Positions 1 through 12,600 are shown, counted from the stretch's first letter. The stretch: 64,000 nt of DNA from Rutstroemia sp. NJR-2017a BVV2 (GCA_002946415.1 NJPS01000010.1:1-64000), one strand, 5' to 3'. A program made the numbers and translations. Notes: generated from the letters alone by a model not told the origin.

Positions 1-128
1 CCTAACCCTAACCCTACTAACCCTAACCCTAACCCTAACCCTAACCCTAACCCTAACCCTAACCCTAACCCTAACCCTAACCCTAACCCTAACCCTAACC
101 CTAACCCTAACCCTAACCCTAACCCTAA
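1..128. repeat. Telomere, (CCCTAA)n array
   Basis: About 21 tandem CCCTAA units begin at base 1 and stop at about 128, with one variant unit near 13-20 (CCCTACTAA). The C-rich strand reads 5' to 3' into the chromosome, as expected at a left chromosome end. TTAGGG is the usual telomere repeat of filamentous ascomycetes. Everything to the right is therefore subtelomeric. Confidence 0.98.
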
Positions 129-1194
129 TATTTTAACTTACTTTCTATTCTATTTAATTCTTGCTTTATTTATTATTTAATTTTTGAATAACCGTATAAT
201 TTTATTCTTGTTTTTCTATTCATTTTTACTATTTGACAATCCGATTTATATTATTTAAATTGTAAACAAACTTTGAAATCTAATTATATTCTTTATATTC
301 TTCTTATTTATCATTATATATCTTCATTATGATATTGATAATCCTAACTCTATATTACTTCTTCGGACTATCGCATAACCCTTACCCTAATATATCTTTT
401 CTCCTAGACTGAATCTGGGCTCTACGGGCATCTGCCGGCAGCCTATACTACTACGTGACGGGTTCGGGTCCGGGGTTTATCTTATCTCTTATCCTACTAT
501 AACTCTGGCCCTACGGATACCTACCGGCGGCCTATGCTACCGTGTAACAGGTTCGGGTTCAGGTTTATCTTTATCTTACTATAATATATTTCTCTTTCTA
601 CTTTTTTCTATTTCTTCCTCTCAATTAACTACAGGTTATCTATTATAGAAAATCCTTTCTCAACTCTATAATTTTCTTTTTTCTTTCACTTTAATTCTTA
701 TTATTTTATAATAATACGTACTTGATTTAAATTATAATAAATTCTTTAACTTTAATCACTTTGTTTATTATTTGTCTGGTTTATTTTTTCTTCTTTTTAA
801 ATTCTTCTTATTATATAATTATATTTACTTTATTTGAATTATACCAAACCCTTGAACTCTAATAATCTTTTTTATATTTCTTTTGTTTATTATTATATAT
901 CTTATTATAACTCTTTCTTTTTTCTATTTTCTTTTTCTAATACTCCTTCTCTTTTAATTCTCCTCTTCACTCTTACTTATTATCTCCCCCTCTAACTACC
1001 CTCTCTACTCTTACCTATTCTTTCCCCTCCTAACTAATCTCTCCTCTCCTAACTATTCTCTTCTCTTCTAATTATCCTTTTTATTCTTACTAATCCTCTT
1101 TACTCTTACCTATCCTCTCCTCTCTACCCTATCCTCTCCTCTTCTAATTATCCTCTCTTCTCCTAATTCTCATCTCCTTTTCTCGTACTCTGTA
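129..1194. other. Telomere-adjacent AT-rich spacer with pyrimidine-rich tract
   Basis: No gene is visible. 129-400 is AT-rich. 402-580 holds a GC-rich direct repeat, listed separately. From about 905 to 1185 the plus strand is strongly pyrimidine-biased, built from irregular alternating TCCTCTCCTCT and CTAATTATCC blocks. It ends where the coding remains of the telomere-linked helicase begin. Confidence 0.7.
402..580. repeat. Two-copy ~90-bp direct repeat near the telomere
   Basis: Two imperfect tandem units start at 402 and 492, a 90-bp period. Each runs from TCCTA, through a GC-rich core with GGC(T/C)CTACGG and CTGCCGGC/CTACCGGC, to GGTTCGGGT, then a TTTATCTT tail. The core is far richer in GC than the surrounding DNA. 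Most differences between the units are transitions. Confidence 0.75.
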
Positions 1195-4100
1195 CTAACG
1201 GAATTGACCCGGATTCTGAACTCTATATAACCCTTTATAAATATTATATCGATCCTCCTCCACTTTTTCCTTTCTTCCAAAACATCCTGATGATCTTATC
1301 TCTTCTATAACCCTCTTCTATTCTTCCTTATCCATTCCTCTAACCCAACAGTCAACCGGTAAAACGCCTGTAATAAAATACTTACCTCGACTAACCTCCA
1401 AATCACCCTCTAACCAAACTATACTAATATCCCCCTCTTTACCTTACCTTCTTCATCCTCCTCTAACTTCTCATTGATACCCCAAATACCCTCGGCCCGT
1501 ATATATAACCAAACCGCTTCCTCGACTACCTCTACTAGCTCTGCCACCATAATAGCTGCGACTACTGGCCGGACGATCCCCGTATATTGACATACTCCCT
1601 CCTCGATCCGCGCAAACTTCTGCTTCCCCACCCGAACCTCTTCCCACCTACTACAAACCTGCTGTATCACACCACAATTATAACAACTTGCATACTCCTG
1701 AAACTGGATCTGCTGTAATACTTGGACTTCCATATATACCAATTCCTGCTCGGCATCCTTGCACATATCCAACCGATGCTGGAAATTCACAGGACTCCCA
1801 GTACACTTCCGGATATAACATAACAGGCACTTCCCCACCCACTGGTCCAAACGATTCTCCATATCCCATATCTCGCTACCTACTTGCCGCTTCTGTACCT
1901 GCCCCTAGACCCGCTGCTGTTGCCGCTGGCTCTGCTATGATACGAATAATCCACGTTCCTATGGACTGATCCGGTAGGCTATCAACCCCGGATCCAAACT
2001 CTCTATACTCTCCTAGGACCCTGGGGATGATGAACCGGGAATAGGCCCTGGGCTGCTCGGAAACCTATAGCTTGCGGGAACACTGCTGCTAGGTATATCG
2101 ATGATACTATCCATAGCGCAGTCGATCCACCGGTCTTGCCTCGCATGCTCGTGTAGGATGTATACTTGCCGCTGGGCGTCTAATTCGTCCATCGTGGTAT
2201 CACTAGCCTGGTACATATCACAACACTCCTCCTTGTCCTTATACCTCACCCGATCGATTCGCCCATCCATCTCTTAGTCCAAATACACCCGGCGATACCG
2301 GGCCCTGCTCACAAATCGCTCCACCTTCTGTTGCTCGATCCGCTGCTTCTCCTGGGCCGTCATGGAAATGTGGAACGGGCCCGGCCGGCGCTATACGTAC
2401 GCCTATACCTTCTGCAATGCCTCTTGTCGTCCCACCGGCATCATAATGATGGCTTCACTCTGCTGCCTATCCCGCCCCACGCGCCTACTCTCCTGACTAT
2501 AATTCCGTATCTGGTAAATCGGCCCCATATGCACTACTACCCACATATCCGGCCGGTCGATGCCTAATCCAAATACATTAGTGGCTATAACCACCTGTCC
2601 ATTAGCACTCTCCTACGCCTTCCGGATCTCATCTTTGACAGCGGCCTCCCCCATATCGCGGTAATATACATAGCACCCCAACGCACGACTAACCTCCTGC
2701 ATAGTGACAATACTGCTACTGTATATGATGATCTTCGCGGGCACAGCATATTCTTCCAACTTCTGCTCCACCAACCGATATACGGCTGTAATCTCCCCTC
2801 GCCTACATATATCCTCCTCCTCCTCCTCGTACTCCACCACGGTATATACAATGTTCGGACAGCTAGTGGAGGACCGGAACATACGTACCTCGTCGGCCGG
2901 GATCTATATGATCTTCATAAACTCGGGCTCGATATGGGGTGGCAACATGGCTATCAAATATACCATCTACACCCCCTGTTCCATCAACTCCCCTACTTGC
3001 CGCATCTTGGGCCGGAACTCGGCGGTACTATCCAATACCGTATAACACTCGTCAAACACAAATCGCTCTAATAAATACAACCCTTACAACCGGTCCAAAA
3101 ACGTCCCAAACGTCTTGCTGACCACGGCCTCCGACGTGACGATGACCATCTGGCTGGCAGAATAGCACTAGCGGGGATCCTACTTGACACACGAAATCCC
3201 CACCTGCTGATATCGCTCTACTATATACTCCTGCAACGATACCAACGGGCTGATAACGATAGTCGTCCCGGAACTCATACTCTTGGCCGGCAACTGGAAC
3301 AACAACATCTTCCCTACCCCGGTGCCCATCACGGCCACGACGGGGCTCTGGTGCTTCATAATAGCATGCAACACGGGCTCTTGCAATCCCCGGAACCGTA
3401 CTGTACTTCCCAATATCTTCTCCAATACGGTATGGATATCGATGTCGCGCAATCGCTTCCACCGGGCCCACTGCGCATCCTGTATCTCCTCCTCATACAC
3501 CTACCACTTTCGCTTGGCTCTCCCACTCATACCCACCCCTTGATAGGCGGACAGAAACCCCAAAAAACAATACCATACATAGCTGACACATCGGAACTTC
3601 TCCCGACGGCTGATAATGGAATTGTCACCTTCCATTAACTCCCGGGCGTAAATCATACCGACCACATAGGTCCTATAACCGGCTTACAAATCCCATAGAT
3701 CGTCCCCCTCGGTATTATCCTCGTCCCACCCCTCACTCTCGTCCAACACCGTCTTCTCCTCCTCGAATCGGTCTTCACGACAATACCGCCGGGATATAGT
3801 AATAGCAATCTGGCGATATACACTAATATTCAACCCATCCACCCCTATCCATCGCATAGCACCTTCTTTTAAAATCTTCTACGCTCGTTCGGACATCCAC
3901 GAACGGAACTACCGCTAGGCCCACAACCTCTGCTGACCTCGCAACTTATCTACACTCTCGTCTACACCCTCGCCTATACTCTCGTCCGTACCCTTGTCTC
4001 CTGGATCATCCCTCTCCCATTCTCAGGCAACGTCCTTGGTCTCCTTCGACAACAGCAGCGGCTTCTATTTCGGTCCTATCCACTACCGGTACTCCTTTTT

Positions 4101-6644
4101 CTCCCTATCTCCCCATACAAATAGACTGCTGCTCGGCCTTCCCGTTATCTGGAACTGCACCTTCTCCCAAAACGGGACTACTAACCACAAATAATACACC
4201 AATAACTCCCCTACCTCGCGTAGCAAATACCGGTGCACGATCTTGATATTGCTACTACTCCGATACCCCTTGTGGTACGTGGCTACGAACGCGACCAACC
4301 CCTCCTCGATGAAAATGTTCCGGACGCCCCTATACACCATGTTCTTCCACCGCATACCTAACAACTCCGGGGTACAGGCGGGCTGCCCACCACACAAATA
4401 CATCAACACCCACAATAACTCCTGGAACCGTTCCATATAACACTGATACGCAGCGACAGCTTCCCTCTTCCACCTCCCTACCCCGTCCATGAATTGCTCT
4501 CGCAACTGCTCCTCCTTATACATCCTCTCATACAACCACCACTGCTTGCATACTGCGAACGGATTCCGCTCATCCTCCAAAAACGACCACCCTACCCGGG
4601 TCTCGGATAGCTGGTCCACCATACGGTTCCAATGGATCGGTAGCACCTGCTTCACATCCACATCTCCGTCTCCACCTACCCTCACAACCATCAACTTCTC
4701 TCATAACTCCTCTCGGGCCTCCCCTACCAACCTATGAATCATCCCGCGGAATTGGCTCATACTAAACCGGATCTTGGGATATAATATATTATCCCCAATC
4801 CACTGGATCTTCCCTTCGGCGGTGATGGTATACCGGATCTTGAAACTGTACAACCGGCTACGATACAACCACTATATAGGCCAGGGATCCTAACCACCGT
4901 AGGCCATAGTCATGAACGAACGTACCAACCCCTGGGTCAACATATAATAGCTAGATACTTTCTCCCGGGCAACCTCGGCACTCCACCCACACTCCTCATA
5001 TTATGCAATGGCCTCCCGTCGACGCTCGTATACCTCTTGGACGACCATCAACCGGGCCAACTTGATCACGGCCGAATATTTGGGTATATAATCCTCGGCA
5101 TCCAACCACCCTTCGTCTTCCCGTATACCTAAAACAGCCAATCCACTAATCAACATACTCTTATACTCGTCGTCTTGCAATAACTGGTTTAACAATATAA
5201 TCCATACCCGCAAAATCTGTCGCTGAATCCGGCCCATCTACTCAATCTCTTCGTCCGATTCTCCCTTTTCCTCCTTTGCCCCGCTCCCTGAATATCCCCC
5301 CTTTTCTGCCCTGTTTTCTGAATCTCCCCCCTCTTCTACCCCGCTTCCTGAATCTCCCTCTTCCTCCTCTGTTCTACTTCCTGAATCTTCCTTCTCCTCC
5401 CCTGCCCTATTTCCTGCCCTGTTTCCTACCCTGTTTCCTGCCCTGTTTCCTGCCCTGTTTCCTACCCTGCTTCCTGCCCTGTTTCCTACTTTGCTTCCCA
5501 CCTTGTTTCCTGCCCTACTTCCTATTCTGCTTCCTACCCCGTCTCCTACCCTGCCTCCTACCCCGCCTCCTACCCCGCCTCCTGAATCTCCCCCGTGCTC
5601 CTTCTTCCACTACACAAACTCCTCCATATTCGTCTATACCTCGGCAATAGCTATCTGCTGCCTCTCCGTCAACTTAAATCCCGACTGCTTCTCGGATTCA
5701 ATATCTTTATACCGGAAAATATAATATATTAACTGCCTACAAACCTCTGTATACCGTAAAACAGTAGTGATATCCATCCAACTATCAAACGGCATCCGGA
5801 TATCTTTATCCACCTCCTTTCGGTTCGCCTCAAACAATACCTCCAACCCTACCACCGATCGAATATAATGATACTATACGTCTTGAATCAACCAATCAAA
5901 CACCTTATATAATACTTCCAACTCGAGCTCGTCGTTCTTCACCGGGGCAATCAATACTCGCAATTCCTTCCGATCCAATGCACCCAAATGCTCGACCCAT
6001 CCTACTCGATGTAACTATGGATTGGGCTCTCGGGATTCCTCCGGTTCGGTAATCTGGCGACGGGCTTCCTCTTCGGCTTGTTGTATCTCCTGGTTTAATC
6101 GTTTCTTAATAGCCTCCAAATCGATGTCTCCGGATGGTATAGCAGGACAGGATCCTACTACTTGAACCTCGAAATACTGGGCGCCCGGTCCACGCACGAA
6201 AAAATACTGGCAATGGACCCCGCTTCTCCATAGAACCGGCACCTCTCTCCTTACCTCTGGTCGGCCTTTCTCTTACGGGTTCTCTTATTGGTGTGCTTGA
6301 CGACAATGCTCTTGGATTTTTCGGACTTGATATGCAATATATGGGCATAGGTTACTATACTCGTCATACAATCGATATCTCAATCCGTCGGTCCGGGCCT
6401 ATTGTAATATAGGGATAGGGGGGTTACTTACCGGGGGAAATACTAAATAGTTCAACTCTGCTATCTTGGTTTTCAATCCTCGAATAGCTTGGATGGCTTC
6501 CACAATCCGTTCTCGGTCGCCTTTCACTACCCGATGCTTCTGTTTATCCTTCAAATAGATATCGATATGACTGGGCAATACGGTATACTTGCATACCGAA
6601 TATACAATGACTCCTTGTACCGAGAAATGAACAAACGGTTCCAT
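1195..6644 (-). pseudogene. Telomere-linked RecQ-type helicase (TLH), copy A, RIP-mutated
   Basis: A relic of a subtelomeric DEAD/RecQ DNA helicase. From the ATG at 6644 down to 1419 every readable block lies in one frame. More than ten stop codons interrupt it, with no net frameshift. In order: an OrsD/DUF3505-type finger (about 6550-6640), a block with GVHCQYFFVRGPG (about 6190), a GNRA-rich minisatellite (5276-5590), a domain with YHKGYRSSSNIKIVHRYL (about 4240) and YRQIAITISRRYC (about 3800), then helicase motif I MGTGVGK (about 3310), motif II DECY (about 3040), motif V ATNVFGLGID (about 2570) and motif VI SQESRRVGRD (about 2470). A cysteine cluster lies near 1680. At about 1440 the frame shifts by one and coding-like sequence continues to 1195. 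DECY in place of DECH, and the G-to-R and A-to-V changes in motif VI, each need one C-to-T or G-to-A change. It cannot encode an active enzyme. Domain identity rests on recognised motifs, not a search. Confidence 0.9.
5276..5590 (-). repeat. In-frame coding minisatellite inside TLH copy A
   Basis: About 5400-5585 is a 12-bp tandem repeat (plus-strand unit close to TGCCCTGTTTCC), which in the helicase frame encodes repeated G-N-R-A. 5276-5400 is a looser array of acidic and glycine-serine blocks (EEGGDSENRAEKGG and similar). The TLH copy at 38,820-39,185 carries a RIP-mutated, longer counterpart, so the array varies in length between copies. It is a low-complexity linker between the N-terminal finger region and the middle domain. 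Confidence 0.85.
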
Positions 6645-7245
6645 AGTATTGGATATATTAAATAGGTTTTACTCTTAAACTTGAAATATATAAAATTTCT
6701 TACGTTTCTTGAATTGTTCTATATGGGCTTCGTCGTTTAAATACGTTCTACATTCATACTTTGAACCTATATATTACAATGGTTGGTTTAAATATATTCT
6801 ATATTCATACTGTGAACCTACATATTACAATAACTGGTAGGCATTTCCGATTTGATTCATTTATACTTTTGTACCCCACTAGATACTTGGGATGAACATT
6901 TGGCTGGACGAGGCCTGTACCTCTCATGACTTGGCCTGTATATAGGCGGACGGGATCCCTATACAGGTAGTATGGTCTGTACATAGGCTTACCCCATCAA
7001 AAATCGACGACGACAACTGTCTTGTTGCATAACTCACCTTCTTATGGGATTCTGGGGAAAACCTCGACAGCATTGGTATCGCATCGGTCAACCTTAATTC
7101 ATACTCGAATTTGAGCCTCGTCCGAGCCCGGGAATACCTAACCCTAATAAATGGACTTGACCTAAATGGACTTGACCCCCTCGGCAAATCGACGCTAAAA
7201 ATTTGGCTAAGAAACAAATGGACTTGACCCCAAGTCCGTTATATA
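6645..7245 (-). promoter_or_regulatory. TLH copy A 5' leader/upstream region with 51-bp tandem repeat
   Basis: This region lies directly upstream of the helicase ATG. It is conserved, after RIP, upstream of the second copy at 37,150-37,759 and in the partial copies starting at 42,648 and 44,219. It holds a two-unit tandem repeat of 51 bp at 6735-6836, and both units are also recognisable upstream of copy B. Its far edge is near 7245, where similarity to copy B fades after an ATAATTATATAACGG match. It was duplicated with the gene, so it may hold promoter or untranslated leader sequence; no specific promoter element was identified. Confidence 0.6.
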
Positions 7246-8740
7246 ATTATGGATAGGCTATATAGCTACAACCCGGCTATTAGCTAGTAAATCAGCGATA
7301 AATATCCAGCAAATACTAACTAGAAGACCTTATTAACCTTGTTTATTCCCTAGCCAAACTTATTCGTAGGGAGATATAAATACAAGGTACTTAGGTAATT
7401 TATATAAGTTTTCAGTATCAAAAAGCCGGTAGTATATACTTTATCCAATACCGCCTTTATACTAGTTAGATTTTGAATCGTAACCTATTAGATAGCTATT
7501 CGATAGAAGATCGAAGATAATTTACTATCCTATTACTACCGAAAGGCTAGTAAGTAATAATCTTCTTACTAGATTTGACAACTAGTTATAACTAGCCTTT
7601 CTTAGCTAGCTTGGTAGCTACTTATTTACAAAGTAGTATAGTTTCGACGATAACTAGATAGCGATTTAAAAGCAAAGGATAAGCAAATATAAAGCGAATT
7701 GATAGAAATACAGTAAATGAAATATAGCTAAACAAGAGTTAGCCGAAAGCTGATAGATAGTAAATAGTAAGTAAGTTAAAAGCAAATAGCTTAGGGAGAT
7801 ATTTGATCTATTTTCGCTAACGAATCAACTATTCCCTTGAAATATCCAAAGAGAACTAAATCGCTAGCAAATCGATAGTATATCGAATTACTAGCGAATC
7901 GACTATTCAATTGAAATATTAAAAGAGGAATAAGTTGCTAACAAATCGACCATTCAATTGAAATATCCAAAGAGAACTGAATTACTAGCAAATTGATAGT
8001 ATATCGAATTGCTAGCAAATCGACTATTCAATTGAAATATCCAAAGAGAAACAAGTTGCTAGCAAATCAACTATTTGAGTGGAATAAGTTGGTCGAATTG
8101 TTAGCGAAAATAGATCGAATTGGGCTAGGTACAAATAAACAACAAATAGCTATATACCGAAATAATATTTTGTAATATAGGAAAAAGAAAGTGAAAATAT
8201 AGAAAATATAGTTTTGAGTCTAGGAAAATAAGGTTTAAAATAAACTATACAATAAGTAATAAATTATATTCACTATATAATTCACTGTTATCTTATAAAT
8301 TAGAATAAGATATAGTCAATAAGATATTAAATTGTTAGCAAGATCTCAGCTTATTAGTAGCAATTAGCTATGAATAATATAGATACTTTGTCGCGATATA
8401 CGAACTTGATAAATATATCTTGGTAGCAAATAGTAAGAAAGTAGATCTTAGTAACTTCTTATATTACTAGCTAGATTACAGCTTTTTACCAGCAATTAAT
8501 TATTAGTAAGAAAAAATACTTTCAGCTATTAGATAGTGAAAATATTTTGGTTATACTATAAACTATCAACTATTTATAATCTATCTACTATTAATCTCTT
8601 ATCTTTTTATTCTTCTTTAACCTTAGAACTATTATTTAATTATCAACTATTAGCTCTACTTTAGTTATCTATAAGCTTTAAAAAACATTTCGATTTTAAA
8701 TCTCAAATATATCTATCTCTATATAATTAGTCTTCGACCT
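7246..8740. other. AT-rich spacer with a ~128-bp tandem duplication
   Basis: No gene is recognised. Short ATAGCTAG-like words recur throughout. At about 7820-8075 a unit of roughly 128 bp occurs twice. It contains CTATTCAATTGAAATATCC and AAGAGAACT, with sub-repeats of GCTAGCAAATCGA inside each unit. A 60-codon plus-strand frame at 7993-8175 lies largely within this repeat and shows no sign of being a real gene. Confidence 0.6.
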
Positions 8741-11700
8741 AAGGATTGTTCAATTTCTATATCTCAGCAATTATTTCTCCAACTTTTTCCAATTTAATAT
8801 CTACTTCCCGAAAACTATCGGTTAGCTCCTTAGGTATATATCGTAATATAGATCCTTTCTAATCCTTATATAGATACTAATCCGATATCTATTCGACCCT
8901 ATTTTCACTTTGTTTAAGGTACTTAAGTCGATATATTTGTGGTTTCTCCTCTATTAAGTTCTATAGCTATTGTATATTATATTTAATATCTTGTTGGTTT
9001 TTCACTAGTAAGTTAACTAATTATAAATAATAAATCCCTATCATTATAATCTGTTTTTCCTGATTTTTCTGAAAGAATTTACTATATCGTAGATAAGGTA
9101 TAAGCTAGGTAGTTATAATAAAATATCGTTTGAACTATTCTTGAAATTATTTCGTTATATTAGCTTTATCCTATTATTGAAGCTACTTACTAGCCCGACA
9201 AAAGAGAATATAAAAAGGAATATTATCCTATTATTGATAGTTGTTATTTTGGTGATCTAAGAAATCCCAAATAAGTGAAGTAAGAGCTTTAATTGATCGA
9301 ATTGTTGTCTGACCAGTATCAACTATATAGAAACTCTTTATTGTTTCGGTAGTTAATAGATACTCTATCTTAGTATAATAAATAGAAATAGTATTTCGAG
9401 CAACTTCTTTATAATAGTCTTCTCGAAATCCTAACTTGAAATAATTTCAAACTTCTTTACAAAACGTATATATTATTATTAGATAAATATATTTGATTAT
9501 TGTATATTAGTAATCTTCGTCTTTACTATATTATACTAGCTATTGGCTAGTAGCTTCTATATATATATAATTATCCTTAGCTTCTCCAACTTATAAGAAG
9601 TTCTTCTAGTAATTTATACAAAGTATACTGCTACTAAATACTATTTGGTTGATGAATTAAGAGCGAAATATCATCGATTTCCAGTCGATTCGAGGATTGA
9701 ACTATATATATCCGAACTTAGCTTATATAGCTTATAACCCTATTCCGAGTACTTTAGATTCTCTTCTTTATCGTTGAAACTTTTCCTTCTAGAGATCATT
9801 CTATTATATAATAGGTCCCGAATCAAAAGCAAATAGTAATACTTATAGTAATATAATCATCAGCTTATAATACTTATAATCTACTCGAGTCTTTACTTCT
9901 AAGCTTAATATCTACTCGAAAGCTACTATAAATTTGTTCATATTCTGTAATAGATATTTCATATAGGTAATTGTATATAAGAAATATATATACTGGGAGT
10001 TATAACAGGTAATATTATAAACTTAAGTTTAAATATCTGTATTCTCTATCGAATTTCGTATTCGATCTATAAAAGCAAATATAACTCGATTTTCCTCTCG
10101 AATACTAATCGAAAACTATTATCCTTCTACAATTAAATATTTTACTTGTTCTTTGCTAGCTAAATAGCTTTTATATAATATAGAATCTATAACTAGCTTT
10201 GCTCGATCTTGTTACTGAAGTATCTGTTTTACTTTTGAATCTTATACTAATTATCTTAAGTAAGGATTACTAAAAGGCTTTATTTGGGTTATATCGAAAA
10301 GCTCTTTAAAGCTATTATAGACTTGACTATAAACCCAACCCTCTTGTCGATAGCAGGATAATGGAGATATATCTAATATTAAATTGCTTATATCTCGTAG
10401 TATAACTAAAGGATAGAAAGTAAGAATAATATATCAACTTAGCTCTTTATACTTGGCTTATCGAAAATATAACTCCAGATAGCAAATCTTTAACAAATAG
10501 GTAGTAGGCAGCGGATTGCTATCAGTTCGTTGGCTATATAATATATAATCAATAGTAATTACTTCCTTATCTAGATCTAACTAGATATCATTACAATCAA
10601 TATATATCAGATCAAGTATAGCTATTAGAGATCTTTCAAATACTTCCTAGACTTCGGATAGAATACTATAAGAAAATCGAAGTTTGGTATTTTTACTGGA
10701 AAAGAATAGTTTTGCTTTATAATAAATTATATATTCAAACTTAGTTAATCGTTATTCAATCTCTTGCTAGATAGTAGCAAGGCTTTGTGAATATAGAGAA
10801 TAATGAAGTAATAGTACCTGATCTTCTATCTTATTAGTACTAGTATATATAGATTGCTCTCTATAATAGGTTTGTACTTTCATTCAAGTATAATTCCAAG
10901 AATAAGGTAAATACTAGTAACTTATCGGTAGTATATAACAAAAAATATTAGGAAGTAGAATCGAATTGGTCCAGATTTACAAGAAATAATATAGCTAACT
11001 ATTATCTTTTCCAGAGAAATTCGTTGGTTTATTAGGCTTATATATCCGAGGAAAAAAGATATAAAGACTAATATCTTCATAACCTAATATCCGACCAAAA
11101 TAGTAATATAGAACCTTCTATAGCTTAACTCTAATTGCTTTTTCGCCTTTTCCAAAATCATAAAAGATCTTGATATAAAGATAAAGATCAGTTCGAATAT
11201 TTATATAGAAACGAGGAAAAAGATTGATATCTATCTTCTAGTAGGCAATAGCAAGACTTTAAGTAAATTCTAGAAAGCTATCGATATCAAAGCGAACTAC
11301 TAATATACTAGCCTTACTTTGAGAGTATCTAATATATATATATAAAGCATATTTATCTTGAATAGCCTAGTTATTGCTAGTAACTTCTTCGTGATTTGCT
11401 AGTAAATCGATATTATATCCATCAAAATATTTTGATTAATCTGATATAGGAGAACTTTCTTGTTCAGCTTTAGTGAAAAAGTCTGGTTAGTATATAACTA
11501 TTGGAATATTGGATTCCTCCAACTATTTTGTATAGTTAGATAAGTTGAGATATCGCTCGCGATTTGATATTGATATACTATCGGAATATTAGCGATATTG
11601 TTTTAAATATTTATCTGAATAACAGCTATTAAATTGAAATAAATGATTATATAGCTTTTTAGCTAAATCTACTTCAGGCTTATTTGATACTGAAATTTCT

Positions 11701-12600
11701 TATTATAACTGAGTTTCAATTTGGTCTTCTCCTCTAGTATTACTAGTACTTTACTTATTACTTGATTGATTTTCGTTATCCTCTATATCACTGAAAGATA
11801 TAGAGTAATTATCTTCTTCGATAGTTGATAATAAGAATTTATCTTCTTCTTTATTATCTCAATTTTGTCGACTATTTTCTTCTTTATCTGTAGAACTAGA
11901 TCTATTATTCTCTTTTCTATCTATAGAGCTAGATCTACTATCTTCGTCTTTATCTACCAGTTGTTGTATATTAGATTCTATATCATCTATAAAAAGCTAT
12001 TTACTACTTGTTGATCTAGTTATAAATATCTATCTACTAACCTTTTATTCTTCTATATCTCCATTGCTATCAATAAGGTAATTATCAAGATTGAGACTAG
12101 GTATATTGAGTATTCCGATATCATTTGGAAGAGGATCTAAAAGCAAGTTATCTATAGTAGATATAGGATTACTATTCGAATCAGGTATAATATATTCTCG
12201 AATAGATATTGAATTAGATATAATATGATCTCGAGTAGATAGCGAATCAGGTATAATATATTCTTGAGTAGATATCGAAACAGTAGCTAAATTATAAGTA
12301 GTTAATATCGAGAGATCTAGTATCTCCTTATTATCGGAAGCGGAATAAAATATAAAAGCGGTAAGTAGTTCTGAGTTTTCAATTCTCTGTAGATTTTCTT
12401 CTATAGCTCTAGCTAGACTTGGTTGAATATAAATAAAAGGATAAGATAAAGTTGAATTAGGAATAGAACTAAAGCTATTTACTATAGAAATCTCATTGTA
12501 CTAATAAACTAATCGTATATTATTGCAATATTATCGCTCCTCTGACGAGAGTTTAGATCGAGATATAATTATAGAAGAAAGAGAATAAAGAATTAAAGTA
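8740..12600 (-). pseudogene. Long RIP-decayed reading frame, family unknown
   Basis: One minus-strand frame reads as protein from about 12,600 to about 8740 (roughly 1,280 codons). It is interrupted by many TAG and TAA codons, mostly where W or Q would fit, and I saw no frame shift. The first third is acidic and serine-rich, with repeated D-S-R-S-S-S-I-D-R-K-E-like blocks near 11,870-11,960. A folded-looking region follows, with RFDIDSFLEFT (about 11,265) and FYDFGKGEKAIRVKL (about 11,150). A motif-like stretch FAFDSGP...NDL.KEKFQR is near 9810 and NPRIDWKSMIFRSQF is near 9680. I do not recognise the family, and saw no helicase, transposase or reverse-transcriptase motifs. The evidence that it was a gene is its amino-acid texture and the retained frame. 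Confidence 0.55.

Noticed and set aside
905..1185. Possible continuation of the helicase gene into the pyrimidine-rich tract
   Set aside because: After the stop at 1195 the minus strand becomes low-complexity purine sequence with no protein-like pattern.
5276..5724. Plus-strand proline/leucine-rich open frames opposite TLH copy A
   Set aside because: They are antisense shadows of the helicase minisatellite and lack any domain; the minus-strand frame is conserved with other TLH copies.
1195..6644. Starship captain (DUF3435 tyrosine recombinase) element
   Set aside because: The gene has RecQ helicase motifs and OrsD-type fingers and lies at the telomere in multiple copies; I see no captain-type organisation or cargo boundaries.
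7820..8075. CRISPR-like or regularly spaced repeat array
   Set aside because: It is a plain two-unit tandem duplication with sub-repeats, without unique spacers, in a eukaryotic genome.
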